From JAYQKL01 sp049889415 (GTDB lineage: Bacteria > Pseudomonadota > Alphaproteobacteria > RS24): 64,000 nt of DNA. Location of the stretch: positions 62,001-126,000 of the forward strand of contig JBMHDL010000006.1 in assembly GCA_049889415.1 (NCBI GenBank). Reading direction: 5' to 3'. A program made the translations under genes and the position numbers. Shown one piece after another: positions 16,706-25,821 of the stretch. Within the stretch, counting starts at the first letter, position 1; each line of letters opens with the position of its first letter. The notes under the pieces were generated by a model. The model ran no database searches and had not been told where the DNA came from. It saw nothing but the letters and a program-made list of their open reading frames with translations.

Positions 16706-17788
16706 CTATTGCTGCTGCACCCGGATCAACCGCCCCGTGGGACGTTCGGCCAGCACATAAAGGCTCCCGTCCGGCCCAACACGGACATCACGCAGGCGTT
16801 CCGCATCGCCGAGGGAAATGTCATGTTCCCCCCGCAGCTTGCCATTTTCAAGATCAAGCCGGACCAATTTGTCAAACACCAGCGAGGTGATGAATAAATC
16901 GCCCTGCCAGGCTGACCCCGGACGGTCATAAAACGCCATGCCGCTGGGGGCGATGGACGGCACCCAATAGGTCAAGGGCTGTTCCATGCCCGGCATTTTG
17001 GTGAAGGGCGATATGCGCGCACCGGAATAATCCAGCCCATAGGTAATGACCGGCCAGCCATAATTCAGTCCGGGGCGGATGACATTGAGTTCATCGCCGC
17101 CCTTAGGCCCGTGTTCATTGGCATAAATTATGTCATTTGTGGCATCATAAACAATCGCCTGCGGATTGCGGTGTCCATAACTGTAGGTCTCGGGGCGGAC
17201 CGTGTCAGCGCCGACAAAAGGGTTGTCGGCAGGTATGCCGCCCGTGTCGGTGATCCGGATCAGACTGCCGGTGGTGTTGGACGGATCCTGGGCTTTTTCC
17301 CGCTCATCAAAACTGTCGCCAAGGGTCAGCACCAGCGTGTTGTCCTGCAGAAAAACAAAGCGCCCGCCATAATGGGCAGGGCGGGAGCGTTCATCAGAGA
17401 CATACACGGTTTCAATATTGGTCAGCGCCGACCCGGTAAAAGTTCCACGGACCAGCTTGGTGGCATTGCGGTTTGCCGATCCGGTCGCAAAGGAAAGATA
17501 AACCAGCTTGTTTTCAGTAAAATCCGGATGCAGAACCACATCAAACAATCCACCCTGGCTTTTTTGGAAAACCCCGTCAATGACGGCCACAGGCTCCGGG
17601 AGAAGCTCACCATCCCTGATCAGGCGGACTGTGCCGGCATGCTCGGTTACCAGAATGTCGCCTCCCGGCAGAAAAGCCAGTCCCCAGGGGTCGTTCAGCC
17701 CGTCGGTCACAACCTCATGGCTGACACCTTGTGCCGATAACGGGACACTCAACAAGAAAAAGGCCAAAACTGCAATTAAAAATCTCAT
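16706..17788 (-). CDS. PQQ-dependent aldose sugar dehydrogenase-like protein
   Basis: The 360-residue protein has a cleavable signal peptide (MRFLIAVLAFFLLSVPLSAQ) and would be periplasmic. It is a six-bladed beta-propeller of the soluble glucose dehydrogenase/YliI type. Visible blocks are PWGLAFLPGGDILVTEH, YGGRFVFLQDN, SYGHRNPQAI, NEHGPKGGDELN and PGLNYGWP. These hold the PQQ and calcium contacts in the family. It would oxidise aldose sugars at C1 and pass electrons onward. No PQQ synthesis genes are in the window, so cofactor supply is unverified. Confidence 0.85.
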   Translation of the reverse strand: MRFLIAVLAFFLLSVPLSAQGVSHEVVTDGLNDPWGLAFLPGGDILVTEHAGTVRLIRDGELLPEPVAVIDGVFQKSQGGLFDVVLHPDFTENKLVYLSFATGSANRNATKLVRGTFTGSALTNIETVYVSDERSRPAHYGGRFVFLQDNTLVLTLGDSFDEREKAQDPSNTTGSLIRITDTGGIPADNPFVGADTVRPETYSYGHRNPQAIVYDATNDIIYANEHGPKGGDELNVIRPGLNYGWPVITYGLDYSGARISPFTKMPGMEQPLTYWVPSIAPSGMAFYDRPGSAWQGDLFITSLVFDKLVRLDLENGKLRGEHDISLGDAERLRDVRVGPDGSLYVLAERPTGRLIRVQQQ

Positions 17789-17865
17789 GATGATTTACCT
17801 TTGATTTCTTGCCCAATCATGCCAATTTTCAGGAACCTTCGTCCAGTTCTATTTCCGGAGAAACC

Positions 17866-18318
17866 ATGTCCTGGTTGAAAAAAATTATCAGTTTCGCGGC
17901 CGGTCTGCTGGTGTTTGATATTCTGGCGGCGACGGTCTCCACCCAGATGGTGCTCGAGGAGATTGCCGCGCTTGGTGTCGACATATCGCTGCAAACGCGC
18001 CTGTCCACAACTCTGCATGACATTGCCGGACTGATGCCAACCTTTTCCCCGATTTTCGGCCTGGGCTTCCTGATCGCCTTCTGGGCGGCGTCAGAAGTCA
18101 CCAAACGCACCAAGCTATCTGCGGATATGGTCTATGCAGGTGCGGGAGCGGTGAGCGTCCTCGTCACACTTTTGACCATTGAGGCGGTATTCGGCTTGAC
18201 AGCCCTGGCCGCTGCCCGAGAGACGACCGGCATCATCCTGCTCAGCCTGTGCGGTCTTCCCGCCGGTGTGATTTACCGTCGGCTCACCCTGCGTTTGCAC
18301 GCACAAACCAAGCTATAA
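17866..18318 (+). CDS. Hypothetical membrane protein
   Basis: The 150-residue frame from MSWLKKIISF at 17866 has CCGGAG at 17855-17860. Hydrophobic segments lie near residues 5-25, 60-75, 88-108 and 118-135, suggesting about four membrane helices, with a basic end RRLTLRLHAQTKL. I do not recognise a family. It diverges from the PQQ dehydrogenase and converges on malate synthase with 3 bases between stops. Confidence 0.6.
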   Translation: MSWLKKIISFAAGLLVFDILAATVSTQMVLEEIAALGVDISLQTRLSTTLHDIAGLMPTFSPIFGLGFLIAFWAASEVTKRTKLSADMVYAGAGAVSVLVTLLTIEAVFGLTALAAARETTGIILLSLCGLPAGVIYRRLTLRLHAQTKL

Positions 18319-18321
18319 GGC

Positions 18322-20493
18322 CTAGTGCGCGGCCTTGAACTCAAGCCGGCGCTGATGCAAAAGCGGTTCCGTATAACCGCTCGGCTGCTCACGCCCCTTG
18401 AAAACAAGGTCACAGGCAGCCGCGAAGGCGATGGAAGCGTCAAAATCCGATGCCATTGGCCGATATTCTGGATCCCCGGCATTCTGTTGATCGACCACCG
18501 CTGCCATACGTTTCATGGTTTCCATGACCTGCTCCTTGGAACAAATGCCGTGATGCAGCCAATTGGCGATATGCTGGCTGGAAATGCGCAGCGTCGCGCG
18601 GTCTTCCATCAAGCCGACATTGTGAATATCCGGCACCTTTGAACAGCCGACCCCCTGATCAACCCACCGGACCACATAGCCCAGAATGCCCTGGGCGTTG
18701 TTGTCAAGCTCCTGTTGAATCTCCTCCGGCTGCCAGTTGGTTTCGCGACTGACCGGAATCGCCAGAATATCGTCCAATGAGGCCCGCTCACGCGTCTTCA
18801 GCTTGTCCTGCACCGCATCAACATCAACCTGATGGTAATGAATGGCATGAATGGTCGCTGCGGTCGGGGACGGAGCCCAGGCGCAGTCGGCGCCGGCTTG
18901 CGGATGGCCAATTTTGGTCGCCAGCATATCCGCCATCATGTCCGGCATCGGCCACATGCCTTTACCGATCTGGGCGCGTCCGTCCAAGCCGCATTCCAAC
19001 CCAATATCCACATTCCAGTTTTCATAAGCCATGAGCCAGGCTGAGGTCTTCATCTCTGCCTTGCGGATCATCGGCCCCATTTCCATCGAGGTGTGGATTT
19101 CATCACCCGTCCGGTCGAGGAATCCGGTGTTAATGAAAATGACCCGTGACTTGGCGGCACGGATGCATTCCTTAAGATTGACGGTGGTGCGGCGCTCTTC
19201 ATCCATAATGCCGATTTTCAGCGTATTGGGCGGCAGCTGCATGGCGGTTTCGACATCGGCGAACAGCGCGTTGCAGAAAGCGACCTCTTCCGGACCGTGC
19301 ATTTTGGGTTTCACAACATAAACCGAACCAGCAGCACTGTTGCGCGTAGCGGCATCTTGTTTGCTGAGATCATGATGTGCAACCAGGCCGGTCATCAGGG
19401 CATCCATGATGCCTTCCGGAATTTCATTTCCGTCAGGGTCCAGCACTGCGGGATTGGTCATCAAATGCCCGACATTACGCACCAGCATCAGACTCAGACC
19501 GTTCAGCGTCAAGGACCCGCCATCAGGTGCAGTATAGCTGCGGTTTCCGTTCAGGGCGCGGGTGATGGTTTTGCCGCCTTTTTGCATCTCGCAGGACAGA
19601 TCGCCCTTCATCAAACCAAGGAAATTGCGGTAGGTTTCAACCTTGTCTTCCCCGTCCACGGCGGCAACCGAGTCCTCCATATCCAAAATGGTGGTGACCG
19701 CCGACTCCAGTATGACATCGGCGATATGGGCCGGGTCATCCTTGCCGATGGCGTCATCTGAATCGATCAGGATATCTGCGTGCAACCCGTTATTTTGCAG
19801 CAAAACCGAGCTTGGGGCCGCGGCAGTGCCGCTGAACCCGACAAATTTTTCCGGCGCCTGCAACGCGACGGCGCCGTTTTCTGTCATCACCTGCAAAACG
19901 CCATTTTCAACCACAAATCCGGTAGCATCGGCATAGGACCCGGAGGTCAAAGGCGCCATCTCATCGAGCAGGGCCTTAGCTTTTTTGATCACCTCTGCCC
20001 CACGCAGCGGATTATAAGCCCCCTCAGGCGCCAATCTCCCGCTCTGGTCAATCACATCTGTACCGTAAAAGGCGTCATAGAGGCTGCCCCAACGGGCATT
20101 GGCAGCATTAAGGGCAAAGCGGGCATTCTTGACCGGCACCACCAATTGCGGTCCGGCAATTGTCGCAATCTCAGGATCTACATTCTCGGTTTCAATGCTG
20201 AAGGCCGGCCCCTCCGGAACAAGATAGCCGATTTCGGTCAAAAAGGACTTATAGGCATCCGGGTCATGCGTCTGACCCTGGCGGGATTTGTGCCAGTCAT
20301 TGATGGCGGCCTGCAAGCTTGCGCGCTTTTTCAACAAATCTCGATTCGTGGCGGCATGTTTGGCAAGAATAGTCGCACAGGCAGCCCAGAAAGCCTCGGC
20401 GTCAACCGGTGTGCCAGGTGTCGCTTCATCGGCGACAAATGCCGCCAGTTCCTCGTCAATCTGAAGTCCGGCAATCTCGATATGCTTGGTCAT
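18322..20493 (-). CDS. glcB: Malate synthase G
   Basis: The 723-residue enzyme condenses glyoxylate with acetyl-CoA to malate, allowing growth on two-carbon compounds, fatty acids or glycolate. Length is that of the monomeric G isoform, not the shorter A form. Family blocks include TTILDMEDSVAAVDGEDK, the Arg region NGNRSYT, MHGPEEVAF, GIMDEERRTTVNL, FINTGFLDRTGDEIHTSM and GKGMWPMPD. Isocitrate lyase is not in the window. It has its own upstream region of about 270 bases. Confidence 0.96.
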   Translation of the reverse strand: MTKHIEIAGLQIDEELAAFVADEATPGTPVDAEAFWAACATILAKHAATNRDLLKKRASLQAAINDWHKSRQGQTHDPDAYKSFLTEIGYLVPEGPAFSIETENVDPEIATIAGPQLVVPVKNARFALNAANARWGSLYDAFYGTDVIDQSGRLAPEGAYNPLRGAEVIKKAKALLDEMAPLTSGSYADATGFVVENGVLQVMTENGAVALQAPEKFVGFSGTAAAPSSVLLQNNGLHADILIDSDDAIGKDDPAHIADVILESAVTTILDMEDSVAAVDGEDKVETYRNFLGLMKGDLSCEMQKGGKTITRALNGNRSYTAPDGGSLTLNGLSLMLVRNVGHLMTNPAVLDPDGNEIPEGIMDALMTGLVAHHDLSKQDAATRNSAAGSVYVVKPKMHGPEEVAFCNALFADVETAMQLPPNTLKIGIMDEERRTTVNLKECIRAAKSRVIFINTGFLDRTGDEIHTSMEMGPMIRKAEMKTSAWLMAYENWNVDIGLECGLDGRAQIGKGMWPMPDMMADMLATKIGHPQAGADCAWAPSPTAATIHAIHYHQVDVDAVQDKLKTRERASLDDILAIPVSRETNWQPEEIQQELDNNAQGILGYVVRWVDQGVGCSKVPDIHNVGLMEDRATLRISSQHIANWLHHGICSKEQVMETMKRMAAVVDQQNAGDPEYRPMASDFDASIAFAAACDLVFKGREQPSGYTEPLLHQRRLEFKAAH

Positions 20494-20612
20494 GATGTTC
20501 CCCCGTCAATCTGCTATCAAACCTAACCCTATATAGACGCAAAATCAGGTCTGCAAAACCCGAACAAAGTTATTTTTTAGGGAAAGTGCTGATAAATGGG
20601 TGAAATACCCCC

Positions 20613-20654
20613 AAAAGACGGGAATTCTCCACTGCATCACTGCACCCGTCTTTT
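20613..20654 (-). terminator. Long inverted repeat, possible terminator of the MAPEG gene
   Basis: AAAAGACGGG (20613-20622) and CCCGTCTTTT (20645-20654) are a perfect 10-bp inverted repeat with a 22-base loop. It lies in the 270-base gap between glcB and the MAPEG gene, about 110 bases past the MAPEG stop on the minus strand. Each side ends in four A/T, so it could stop transcription weakly or be an operator. I see no gene in 20494-20763. Confidence 0.4.
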
Positions 20655-20763
20655 ATGCTCCTGAGGGGCAGCACGTCCAGAAGGCGACCAGCCGCCATCG
20701 CCGGATACAATCAAAGCGGCATGATGACTTTTGGTGTTAATGCAACAAAATAGTTTTACGGGC

Positions 20764-21180
20764 CTAAAACAGCGCCCGTCCAACATCCACCGCCAGAACA
20801 ATATTGGCGATGAAGGCGATGATGAAGAAATAGCTGCGCGGGCTGGGGTTTTTCTCCGTTGCAATCACATAGTAAAGCGCCGTGAAAATGATCCGCGCCG
20901 CAGCATAAACCCAGATGATATTTGCCAAACGGCCCGGATCCAGTTCCAGGAAAATCGCCATGAACGCCAAGGCCAGCATCGGAACAATGTTTTCCAGTGA
21001 GTTGCGGAAGGTGCGGTCACTCCTGAATACAAAGGATTCATGCCCGAGATGGGCGTCAACAATACCAGGAATATATTTAGCCTGACGCCGATGGGCGACG
21101 GACGCCACCAAAGCCTGAACCATGACGGTGATGATGATGACCCAGATACCGGTCAATGCAGATGAATAGGTTTCAATCAT
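20764..21180 (-). CDS. MAPEG family membrane protein
   Basis: The 138-residue protein has four hydrophobic segments (about residues 6-28, 66-82, 87-105 and 116-134) and the MAPEG pattern: RTFRNSLENIVPML in the second helix region and YAAARIIFTALYYV in the third. Relatives are membrane glutathione-dependent transferases and eicosanoid enzymes; in bacteria the substrate is usually unknown. It stands alone and diverges from the epoxide hydrolase gene. Confidence 0.8.
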   Translation of the reverse strand: MIETYSSALTGIWVIIITVMVQALVASVAHRRQAKYIPGIVDAHLGHESFVFRSDRTFRNSLENIVPMLALAFMAIFLELDPGRLANIIWVYAAARIIFTALYYVIATEKNPSPRSYFFIIAFIANIVLAVDVGRALF

Positions 21181-21333
21181 AAGTGCCTCCTCTTTCCGAC
21201 AACGCTACCAGGCTTCGTGGCAATGGCAAGTCCAATAGCGACCCCAACAGCAAACCAAAAGAGCCTGGCAGGATTGAAAACCATCCCCAATGATGAAATG
21301 ATAAAACCAGTCTCATGATTGCGGGGGAAGACC

Positions 21334-22515
21334 ATGACACCTTTTGACATTACCGTTTCTGACACCGGCATCCAAAACATCCTGGATAAGGTCGCCGCTT
21401 ATGACTGGAGCACCATGCAGGATTTCGCACAGCCCGATGCGCCATGGGCCGGGGGCGGGAACCAGGCCTATCTCCGCGAATTCTGCAGCTATTGGCTGAC
21501 TGACTACAAATGGGACGATACGGTCGCCGAACTCTCAGCCTTCCCCCATTACCGCGACTGCATTGACGGTCTTGACATTCACTATCTGATGGAACCAGGG
21601 TCAGGAACCAATCCGCCGGCCCTGATCATGACGCATGGCTGGCCGGGGTCGGTATATGAATTCATGAATGTGATTCCGCGCCTGGCGCATCCGGAGCGCT
21701 TTGGCGGTGATGCCGAAGACGGCATGACGGTGATTTGTCCGTCCCTGCCCGGCTATGGCTGGTCCGGAAAGCCTGACACGCCGATCGGCCCAAAACAGAC
21801 CGCCGCTCTTTACGACAAGCTGATGACGAAGGTGCTCGGTCATGACAGCTATATTGCCCAAGGCGGCGACTGGGGCAGTCTGGTCACCGGCTTCTTGGGG
21901 CTGAACCATTGTGTTGCCAAAGGCGGCGGCTGCCGCGCCATTCATCTCAATATGTACGGGCTGGCTGTAGCCGATGAACCCAGCAGTGCCGAAGAGCTGA
22001 AATGGCTGGAAACATTCAAGGCTGTCATGGCCGCCGAGACCGGCTATCTACATGTACAGTCAACCCGCCCGCTGTCCCTGGCCTATGCGATGATGGACAG
22101 CCCGGTCGGAGTGGCAGCATGGCTGCTGGACAAATTCGTATCCTGGAGTGATCTGCGGCCGCGGGCGGATAAGAGCGCGCACCCGGGGCTGCATCTGGAA
22201 CATGTTTACACCAAACACCAGCTGCTCTCTAACATCATGATTTATCTGACCACCAAAAGCTTCAACTCGGCCAGTTGGTATTATCTGGCCTATTTCAGCG
22301 GCCCGACCGGCATGGCACCGGGCGAACGCGTATCCGTTCCCGCCGGTGTCGCCAATTACGCCCATGAGCTGATCACCTTCCCGCCGCGCAGCCTGGTTGA
22401 CAGGGGCTATCATGTCACACAATGGACAGATCATGACCGCGGCGGGCATTTCGCCGCCTTTGAGGTGCCCGAAACCTTCGCCGCCGATGTCCAACGGTTT
22501 GTGACGTCACTTTAG
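21334..22515 (+). CDS. Epoxide hydrolase (EHN-domain, microsomal-type)
   Basis: The 393-residue alpha/beta-hydrolase has an N-terminal EHN domain (PFDITVSDTGIQNILDKV, with WAGGGNQAYLREFCSYW further on). The oxyanion motif is THGWPGSVYEF, the nucleophile elbow QGGDWGSLV (Asp), and the C-terminal catalytic His lies in DRGGHFAAFE. These match the microsomal epoxide hydrolase family without its membrane anchor, so the enzyme should be cytoplasmic and open epoxides to diols. I prefer the ATG at 21334, with GGGGGAAG just upstream, over an in-frame TTG at 21319. Confidence 0.88.
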   Translation: MTPFDITVSDTGIQNILDKVAAYDWSTMQDFAQPDAPWAGGGNQAYLREFCSYWLTDYKWDDTVAELSAFPHYRDCIDGLDIHYLMEPGSGTNPPALIMTHGWPGSVYEFMNVIPRLAHPERFGGDAEDGMTVICPSLPGYGWSGKPDTPIGPKQTAALYDKLMTKVLGHDSYIAQGGDWGSLVTGFLGLNHCVAKGGGCRAIHLNMYGLAVADEPSSAEELKWLETFKAVMAAETGYLHVQSTRPLSLAYAMMDSPVGVAAWLLDKFVSWSDLRPRADKSAHPGLHLEHVYTKHQLLSNIMIYLTTKSFNSASWYYLAYFSGPTGMAPGERVSVPAGVANYAHELITFPPRSLVDRGYHVTQWTDHDRGGHFAAFEVPETFAADVQRFVTSL

Positions 22516-22528
22516 GCGACGGTTTGTC

Positions 22529-23317
22529 TCAGGCTTTTTTCTGTTCTTTACCGCGCTTGATGACAGCTTCGCGCCGCGCCTCAATATCAGCTGCCGTGAC
22601 ATTGCCGTTATGCGACATGGACAGATCATACTCATATTTCCGCGCCGCGGACAATGTCTGGCCATACCCGAAATCCATCAACCCTTTATAGCCTTGTACA
22701 GTTTCAGGAATACAAGACGCAATATCATTTGCGATGGACATCGCCTTGCCCATCAGGGCGTCGGGTGTCTCAACATGATTGACCAGCCCCCAGTCCAAAG
22801 CCTCCTGCGCCGTGAAAAAATTACCTGTGAAGGAAATTTCCTTGGCTCGGGATGTGCCGACAATACGCTGGAGTTTCTGACTCAAACCCCAGGTCGGCAT
22901 CAGGCCGACACGGGCATGGGTGTCGGCAAACCGGGCATGATCGGCGGCCAGCAAAATGTCACAGGCCAGGGCGATTTCCAATCCGCCCGTTACGGCAACC
23001 CCGTTAATGGCACCGATTATCGGTTTGGAAAAGGCGTCCATGGCCGGCACCAGATCACCGCGCTTGAGGTTGTCCTCCGTGCTGCTGGTTTCATCCGCCC
23101 CCATTTCACGCAGATCCACCCCGGCTGAAAAAGCGCGATCGCCCGCCCCGGTCAGCACCACAACATGGACCTGCTCATCAGCGTCGAGCCTGGCGAACGC
23201 GTCGATCATTTCATTGCGCAACCCAATGGACAATGCGTTCATCGCCTCCGGACGGTTCATGGTCATTACAGCGACACCGCCGCCGGTCTCAATGGTTAAT
23301 GCAGATTGTTCGGTCAT
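22529..23317 (-). CDS. Crotonase-fold protein (enoyl-CoA hydratase/isomerase family)
   Basis: The 262-residue protein has the crotonase pattern MNRPEAMNALS, AFSAGVDLREM (acyl-CoA oxyanion hole) and GAINGVAVTGGLEIALACD. Aligned to rat mitochondrial crotonase, the first catalytic glutamate (Glu144, in GGLEIAL) is kept. The second (Glu164) is replaced by His in ADTHARVGLMP. A classical hydratase needs both, so the reaction may differ. It converges with the epoxide hydrolase gene. The C-terminus is lysine-rich (KRGKEQKKA). Confidence 0.82.
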   Translation of the reverse strand: MTEQSALTIETGGGVAVMTMNRPEAMNALSIGLRNEMIDAFARLDADEQVHVVVLTGAGDRAFSAGVDLREMGADETSSTEDNLKRGDLVPAMDAFSKPIIGAINGVAVTGGLEIALACDILLAADHARFADTHARVGLMPTWGLSQKLQRIVGTSRAKEISFTGNFFTAQEALDWGLVNHVETPDALMGKAMSIANDIASCIPETVQGYKGLMDFGYGQTLSAARKYEYDLSMSHNGNVTAADIEARREAVIKRGKEQKKA

Positions 23318-23457
23318 AAGATCCCCCTGACTGTTTTTCTTTCAGCTTACTTGATTGTTTAAGGGGGTCAAGGGACAGCACTGGCTTTTCCTGCTTGGTC
23401 TGGATGCACTTATGGGGCATATTTGAGGCCGTTACGGTAATTTACGAGGTGTCAAAT

Positions 23458-24243
23458 ATGACGGAAGAAACACCACTGCTTTTTGAACGGGACGGCCCGG
23501 TCGGGATCATCACCTTCAACCGGCCAAAAGCCCTGAATGCCATATCCGGCCAAATGCGGACTGAGTTAGCCGAACTCTATAAAGAGATTGAGGGCGATGA
23601 CAGTCTGCGCGTCATCGTGCTGACAGCCAACGGGCGGGCGTTTTCAGCGGGCACCAATCTGATGGAAGACTTTCTCAAAGACCGCGAAAATGTGACCGAC
23701 CACATTATGCAGGATTACAAGCCTCTGATTGATGCCATCGGCGCCTCCGACAAAACCTATATTTGTGCGCTGAACGGCTTGTGCGCCGGGGTCGCCATCG
23801 GCTTTGCGCTGAATTGTGATCTTGCCGTAATGGCGGAGGATGCCTTCATCTTCATGCCCTTTGCCAACATTTCACTGGTACCGGATGGAGGCAGTTCCTG
23901 GCTGTTCCTGGACCGGCTGGGCTATAAACGCGCCTATGCCGCCATTCTGGAGGGCGACCGGCTGGACGCCCGGACCTGCCTTGACGCCGGCATGGTCAAT
24001 AAGGTTGTCCCGGCGGATCAGGTCAGGGAAACCGCGATTGCCTGGGGTAAAAAACTGGCCGGACTCGCGCCGCTGTCTCTGACCCATACCAAGCGTTTGC
24101 TGCGCGAAGCGGTTGATATGAGCTTTGACGAAACCGTCAAGCGCGAAGCTGAAATCCAGCATATCTGCATGTCGTCTGAAGACCATCAGGAAGGTGTGGC
24201 GGCATTCAGCGAAAAGCGGGCACCGGTTTTTAAGGGCAAGTAG
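23458..24243 (+). CDS. Crotonase-fold protein, possibly an enoyl-CoA isomerase
   Basis: The 261-residue protein has FNRPKALNAIS, AFSAGTNLMED and ALNGLCAGVAIGFALNCDLAVM. At the two crotonase glutamate positions it has Gly (IGFAL) and Phe (MPFANI). SLVPDGGSSWLFLDRLG resembles the loop of PaaG-type isomerases, where an aspartate does the chemistry; this is my inference. The end EKRAPVFKGK is the usual crotonase tail. It resembles the protein at 25822-26619 more than that at 22529-23317. I took the ATG at 23458, preceded by an ACGAGG ribosome site. Confidence 0.8.
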   Translation: MTEETPLLFERDGPVGIITFNRPKALNAISGQMRTELAELYKEIEGDDSLRVIVLTANGRAFSAGTNLMEDFLKDRENVTDHIMQDYKPLIDAIGASDKTYICALNGLCAGVAIGFALNCDLAVMAEDAFIFMPFANISLVPDGGSSWLFLDRLGYKRAYAAILEGDRLDARTCLDAGMVNKVVPADQVRETAIAWGKKLAGLAPLSLTHTKRLLREAVDMSFDETVKREAEIQHICMSSEDHQEGVAAFSEKRAPVFKGK

Positions 24244-24246
24244 GTT

Positions 24247-24477
24247 TTGAGTCCGGCCGAGATCAGTGAAGTCATCGGACTGGCCTGGCATGATGAGGTC
24301 AGTTTTGATGATATTGAGCACCAGACCGGGCTGAGCGAAAAGCAGGTCATTGCCTTGATGCGCCGGGAAATGACCGCCTCAAGCTTCAGAATGTGGCGTA
24401 AAAGGGTGACAGGCCGCAAAACCAAACACGGCAAAAATGGCCTGACCCGAAAAGGTGGTTTCCGCTTCAAAGACTAA
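24247..24477 (+). CDS. DUF2805 / TIGR03643 family small protein
   Basis: The 76-residue basic protein begins at a TTG codon 3 bases after the crotonase stop; no ATG is in frame near the start. The sequence shows EISEVIGLAWHDEVSFDDIE, then GLSEKQVIALMRREMTASSFRMWRKRVTGR, the conserved core of the family. This has a helix-turn-helix-like look, but no function is known. Coupling to the upstream crotonase gene is likely. A terminator follows within 30 bases. Confidence 0.75.
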   Translation: MSPAEISEVIGLAWHDEVSFDDIEHQTGLSEKQVIALMRREMTASSFRMWRKRVTGRKTKHGKNGLTRKGGFRFKD

Positions 24478-24480
24478 AAC

Positions 24481-24503
24481 AAAAAAGGGCGCCACACGCC
24501 TTT
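24481..24503. terminator. Bidirectional terminator between DUF2805 and acyl-CoA dehydrogenase genes
   Basis: AAAGGGCG (24484-24491) pairs with CGCCTTT (24497-24503) across a CCACA loop, with one G-T pair. On the minus strand the stem is followed by TTTTTTGTTTT, a strong U tract for the acyl-CoA dehydrogenase transcript. On the plus strand the following run is weaker. Confidence 0.75.
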
Positions 24504-24520
24504 ATTGCACCATAGCGTTT

Positions 24521-25684
24521 TTAAGAAATGATCTGGTTGCGGTATTTTTGCGAGAACACGTCGCGGCCGATAATATATTTCATCACCTCGGTGCTGCCCG
24601 CCAGTATCCGGTTGATGCGCACATCCGTGAACATGTTGCAGATCGGATATTCCTTCATGTAGCCGGCGCCACCATGCATCTGGACGCCCAAATCAACCAT
24701 TTTCCACTCTATCTCGTTGGTCATAAGTTTGGCTTTGGCGGCCTTGTTGGTGTCCAGCAGACCCTGATTGTGCAAGTCAATGCAATGATCGACATAGACT
24801 TCCGCCATTTCAATCTCCGCATCCATTTCAGCCATTTTGAACTGGGTGTTCTGCTGTTCGGACAACACGCCGCCGAAAATCTTGCGGTCCATGACAAATT
24901 CACGGGTGATTTCGAAGGCCTTGCGCGCCGTGTTCACACAGCCGACTGCGGCGATCAGGCGTTCCTCGGCGAGCCCTTCCATCAGGTAGTAAAACCCTTT
25001 ATGCATCTCGCCCAAAATATTTTCTTTGGGGATTTTGACATCGGTGAAGAAAAGCTCGGCCGTGTCCTGTGCCGGCTGACCCATTTTGTCGAGATTGCGG
25101 CCACGCTCAAATCCTTCCATGCCGCGCTCCACCAAAACCAGCGTCATCGCATGCGGGTTATTTTCAGGATCGGATTTAGCGGCGACAATGATTAAATCGG
25201 CATTAATGCCGTTGGAAATATAGGTTTTTGACCCGTTCAGGATGTAATGGTCACCCTCCTGCTTGATATAGGAGCGCATGCCGGCCAGATCGGATCCGGC
25301 ACCGGGCTCGGTCATGGCAATGGCGAGAATGGTCTCACCGCTGACGCATTTGGGCAAAAAGCGGTCTTTTTGCTCCTGGGTACCGAGATTTTCCAGATAA
25401 GGACCGACCAGACGGCTGTGCAGGGTTGCATAAAACCCGCTGGTGCCGGCACGGACCCCTTCCTCCATGATAATCTGTTCATAACGGAAATCACTGTCTC
25501 CCAACCCGCCATAGCGTTCAGCAGGCCAAATCATCAGGAAGCCCTGCTCACCGGCCTTTCGAAAACATTCTCGATCAACGATACCCTCTTCCTTGTAGCG
25601 CTCCATATGCGGTGCGATTTCCGTTTCCAGAAATTTCCGATAGGCTTCGCGAAACAGGATTTGCTCTTCGGTAAATTGGACCAT
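24521..25684 (-). CDS. Acyl-CoA dehydrogenase
   Basis: The 387-residue FAD enzyme makes the first double bond in beta-oxidation of a CoA thioester. Motifs are AIAMTEPGAGSDLAGM (flavin and substrate contacts), YISNGINADL and the C-terminal MHGGAGYMKEYPICNMFTDVR. At the MCAD catalytic position it has Ala (RILAGSTEV). A glutamate is present in LAEERLIAAV, the site used by long-chain and isovaleryl-CoA dehydrogenases, so I expect that geometry. It diverges from the crotonase gene at 25822. Redox partner genes are not nearby. Confidence 0.92.
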   Translation of the reverse strand: MVQFTEEQILFREAYRKFLETEIAPHMERYKEEGIVDRECFRKAGEQGFLMIWPAERYGGLGDSDFRYEQIIMEEGVRAGTSGFYATLHSRLVGPYLENLGTQEQKDRFLPKCVSGETILAIAMTEPGAGSDLAGMRSYIKQEGDHYILNGSKTYISNGINADLIIVAAKSDPENNPHAMTLVLVERGMEGFERGRNLDKMGQPAQDTAELFFTDVKIPKENILGEMHKGFYYLMEGLAEERLIAAVGCVNTARKAFEITREFVMDRKIFGGVLSEQQNTQFKMAEMDAEIEMAEVYVDHCIDLHNQGLLDTNKAAKAKLMTNEIEWKMVDLGVQMHGGAGYMKEYPICNMFTDVRINRILAGSTEVMKYIIGRDVFSQKYRNQIIS

Positions 25685-25821
25685 GATTTCCCCCTAAAAC
25701 CAGATAACACCCCTAATTTGGGGAATTGGGATTGAGAAATCAAATAAATAGTTGCAAACTTAAGACCTGAAAAATTGCGCATATTGTCACAAGTCTGTTG
25801 TCATGGTCCGAGGGGGAAGAA

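Noticed and set aside
19780..20526. 248-codon open frame opposite glcB
   Set aside because: It lies antisense to the well-supported malate synthase gene and its translation has no recognisable domain; long antisense frames are expected in GC-rich coding DNA.
24455..25195. 246-codon open frame opposite the acyl-CoA dehydrogenase
   Set aside because: It is antisense to a clearly conserved enzyme and starts inside the DUF2805 gene; no independent support.
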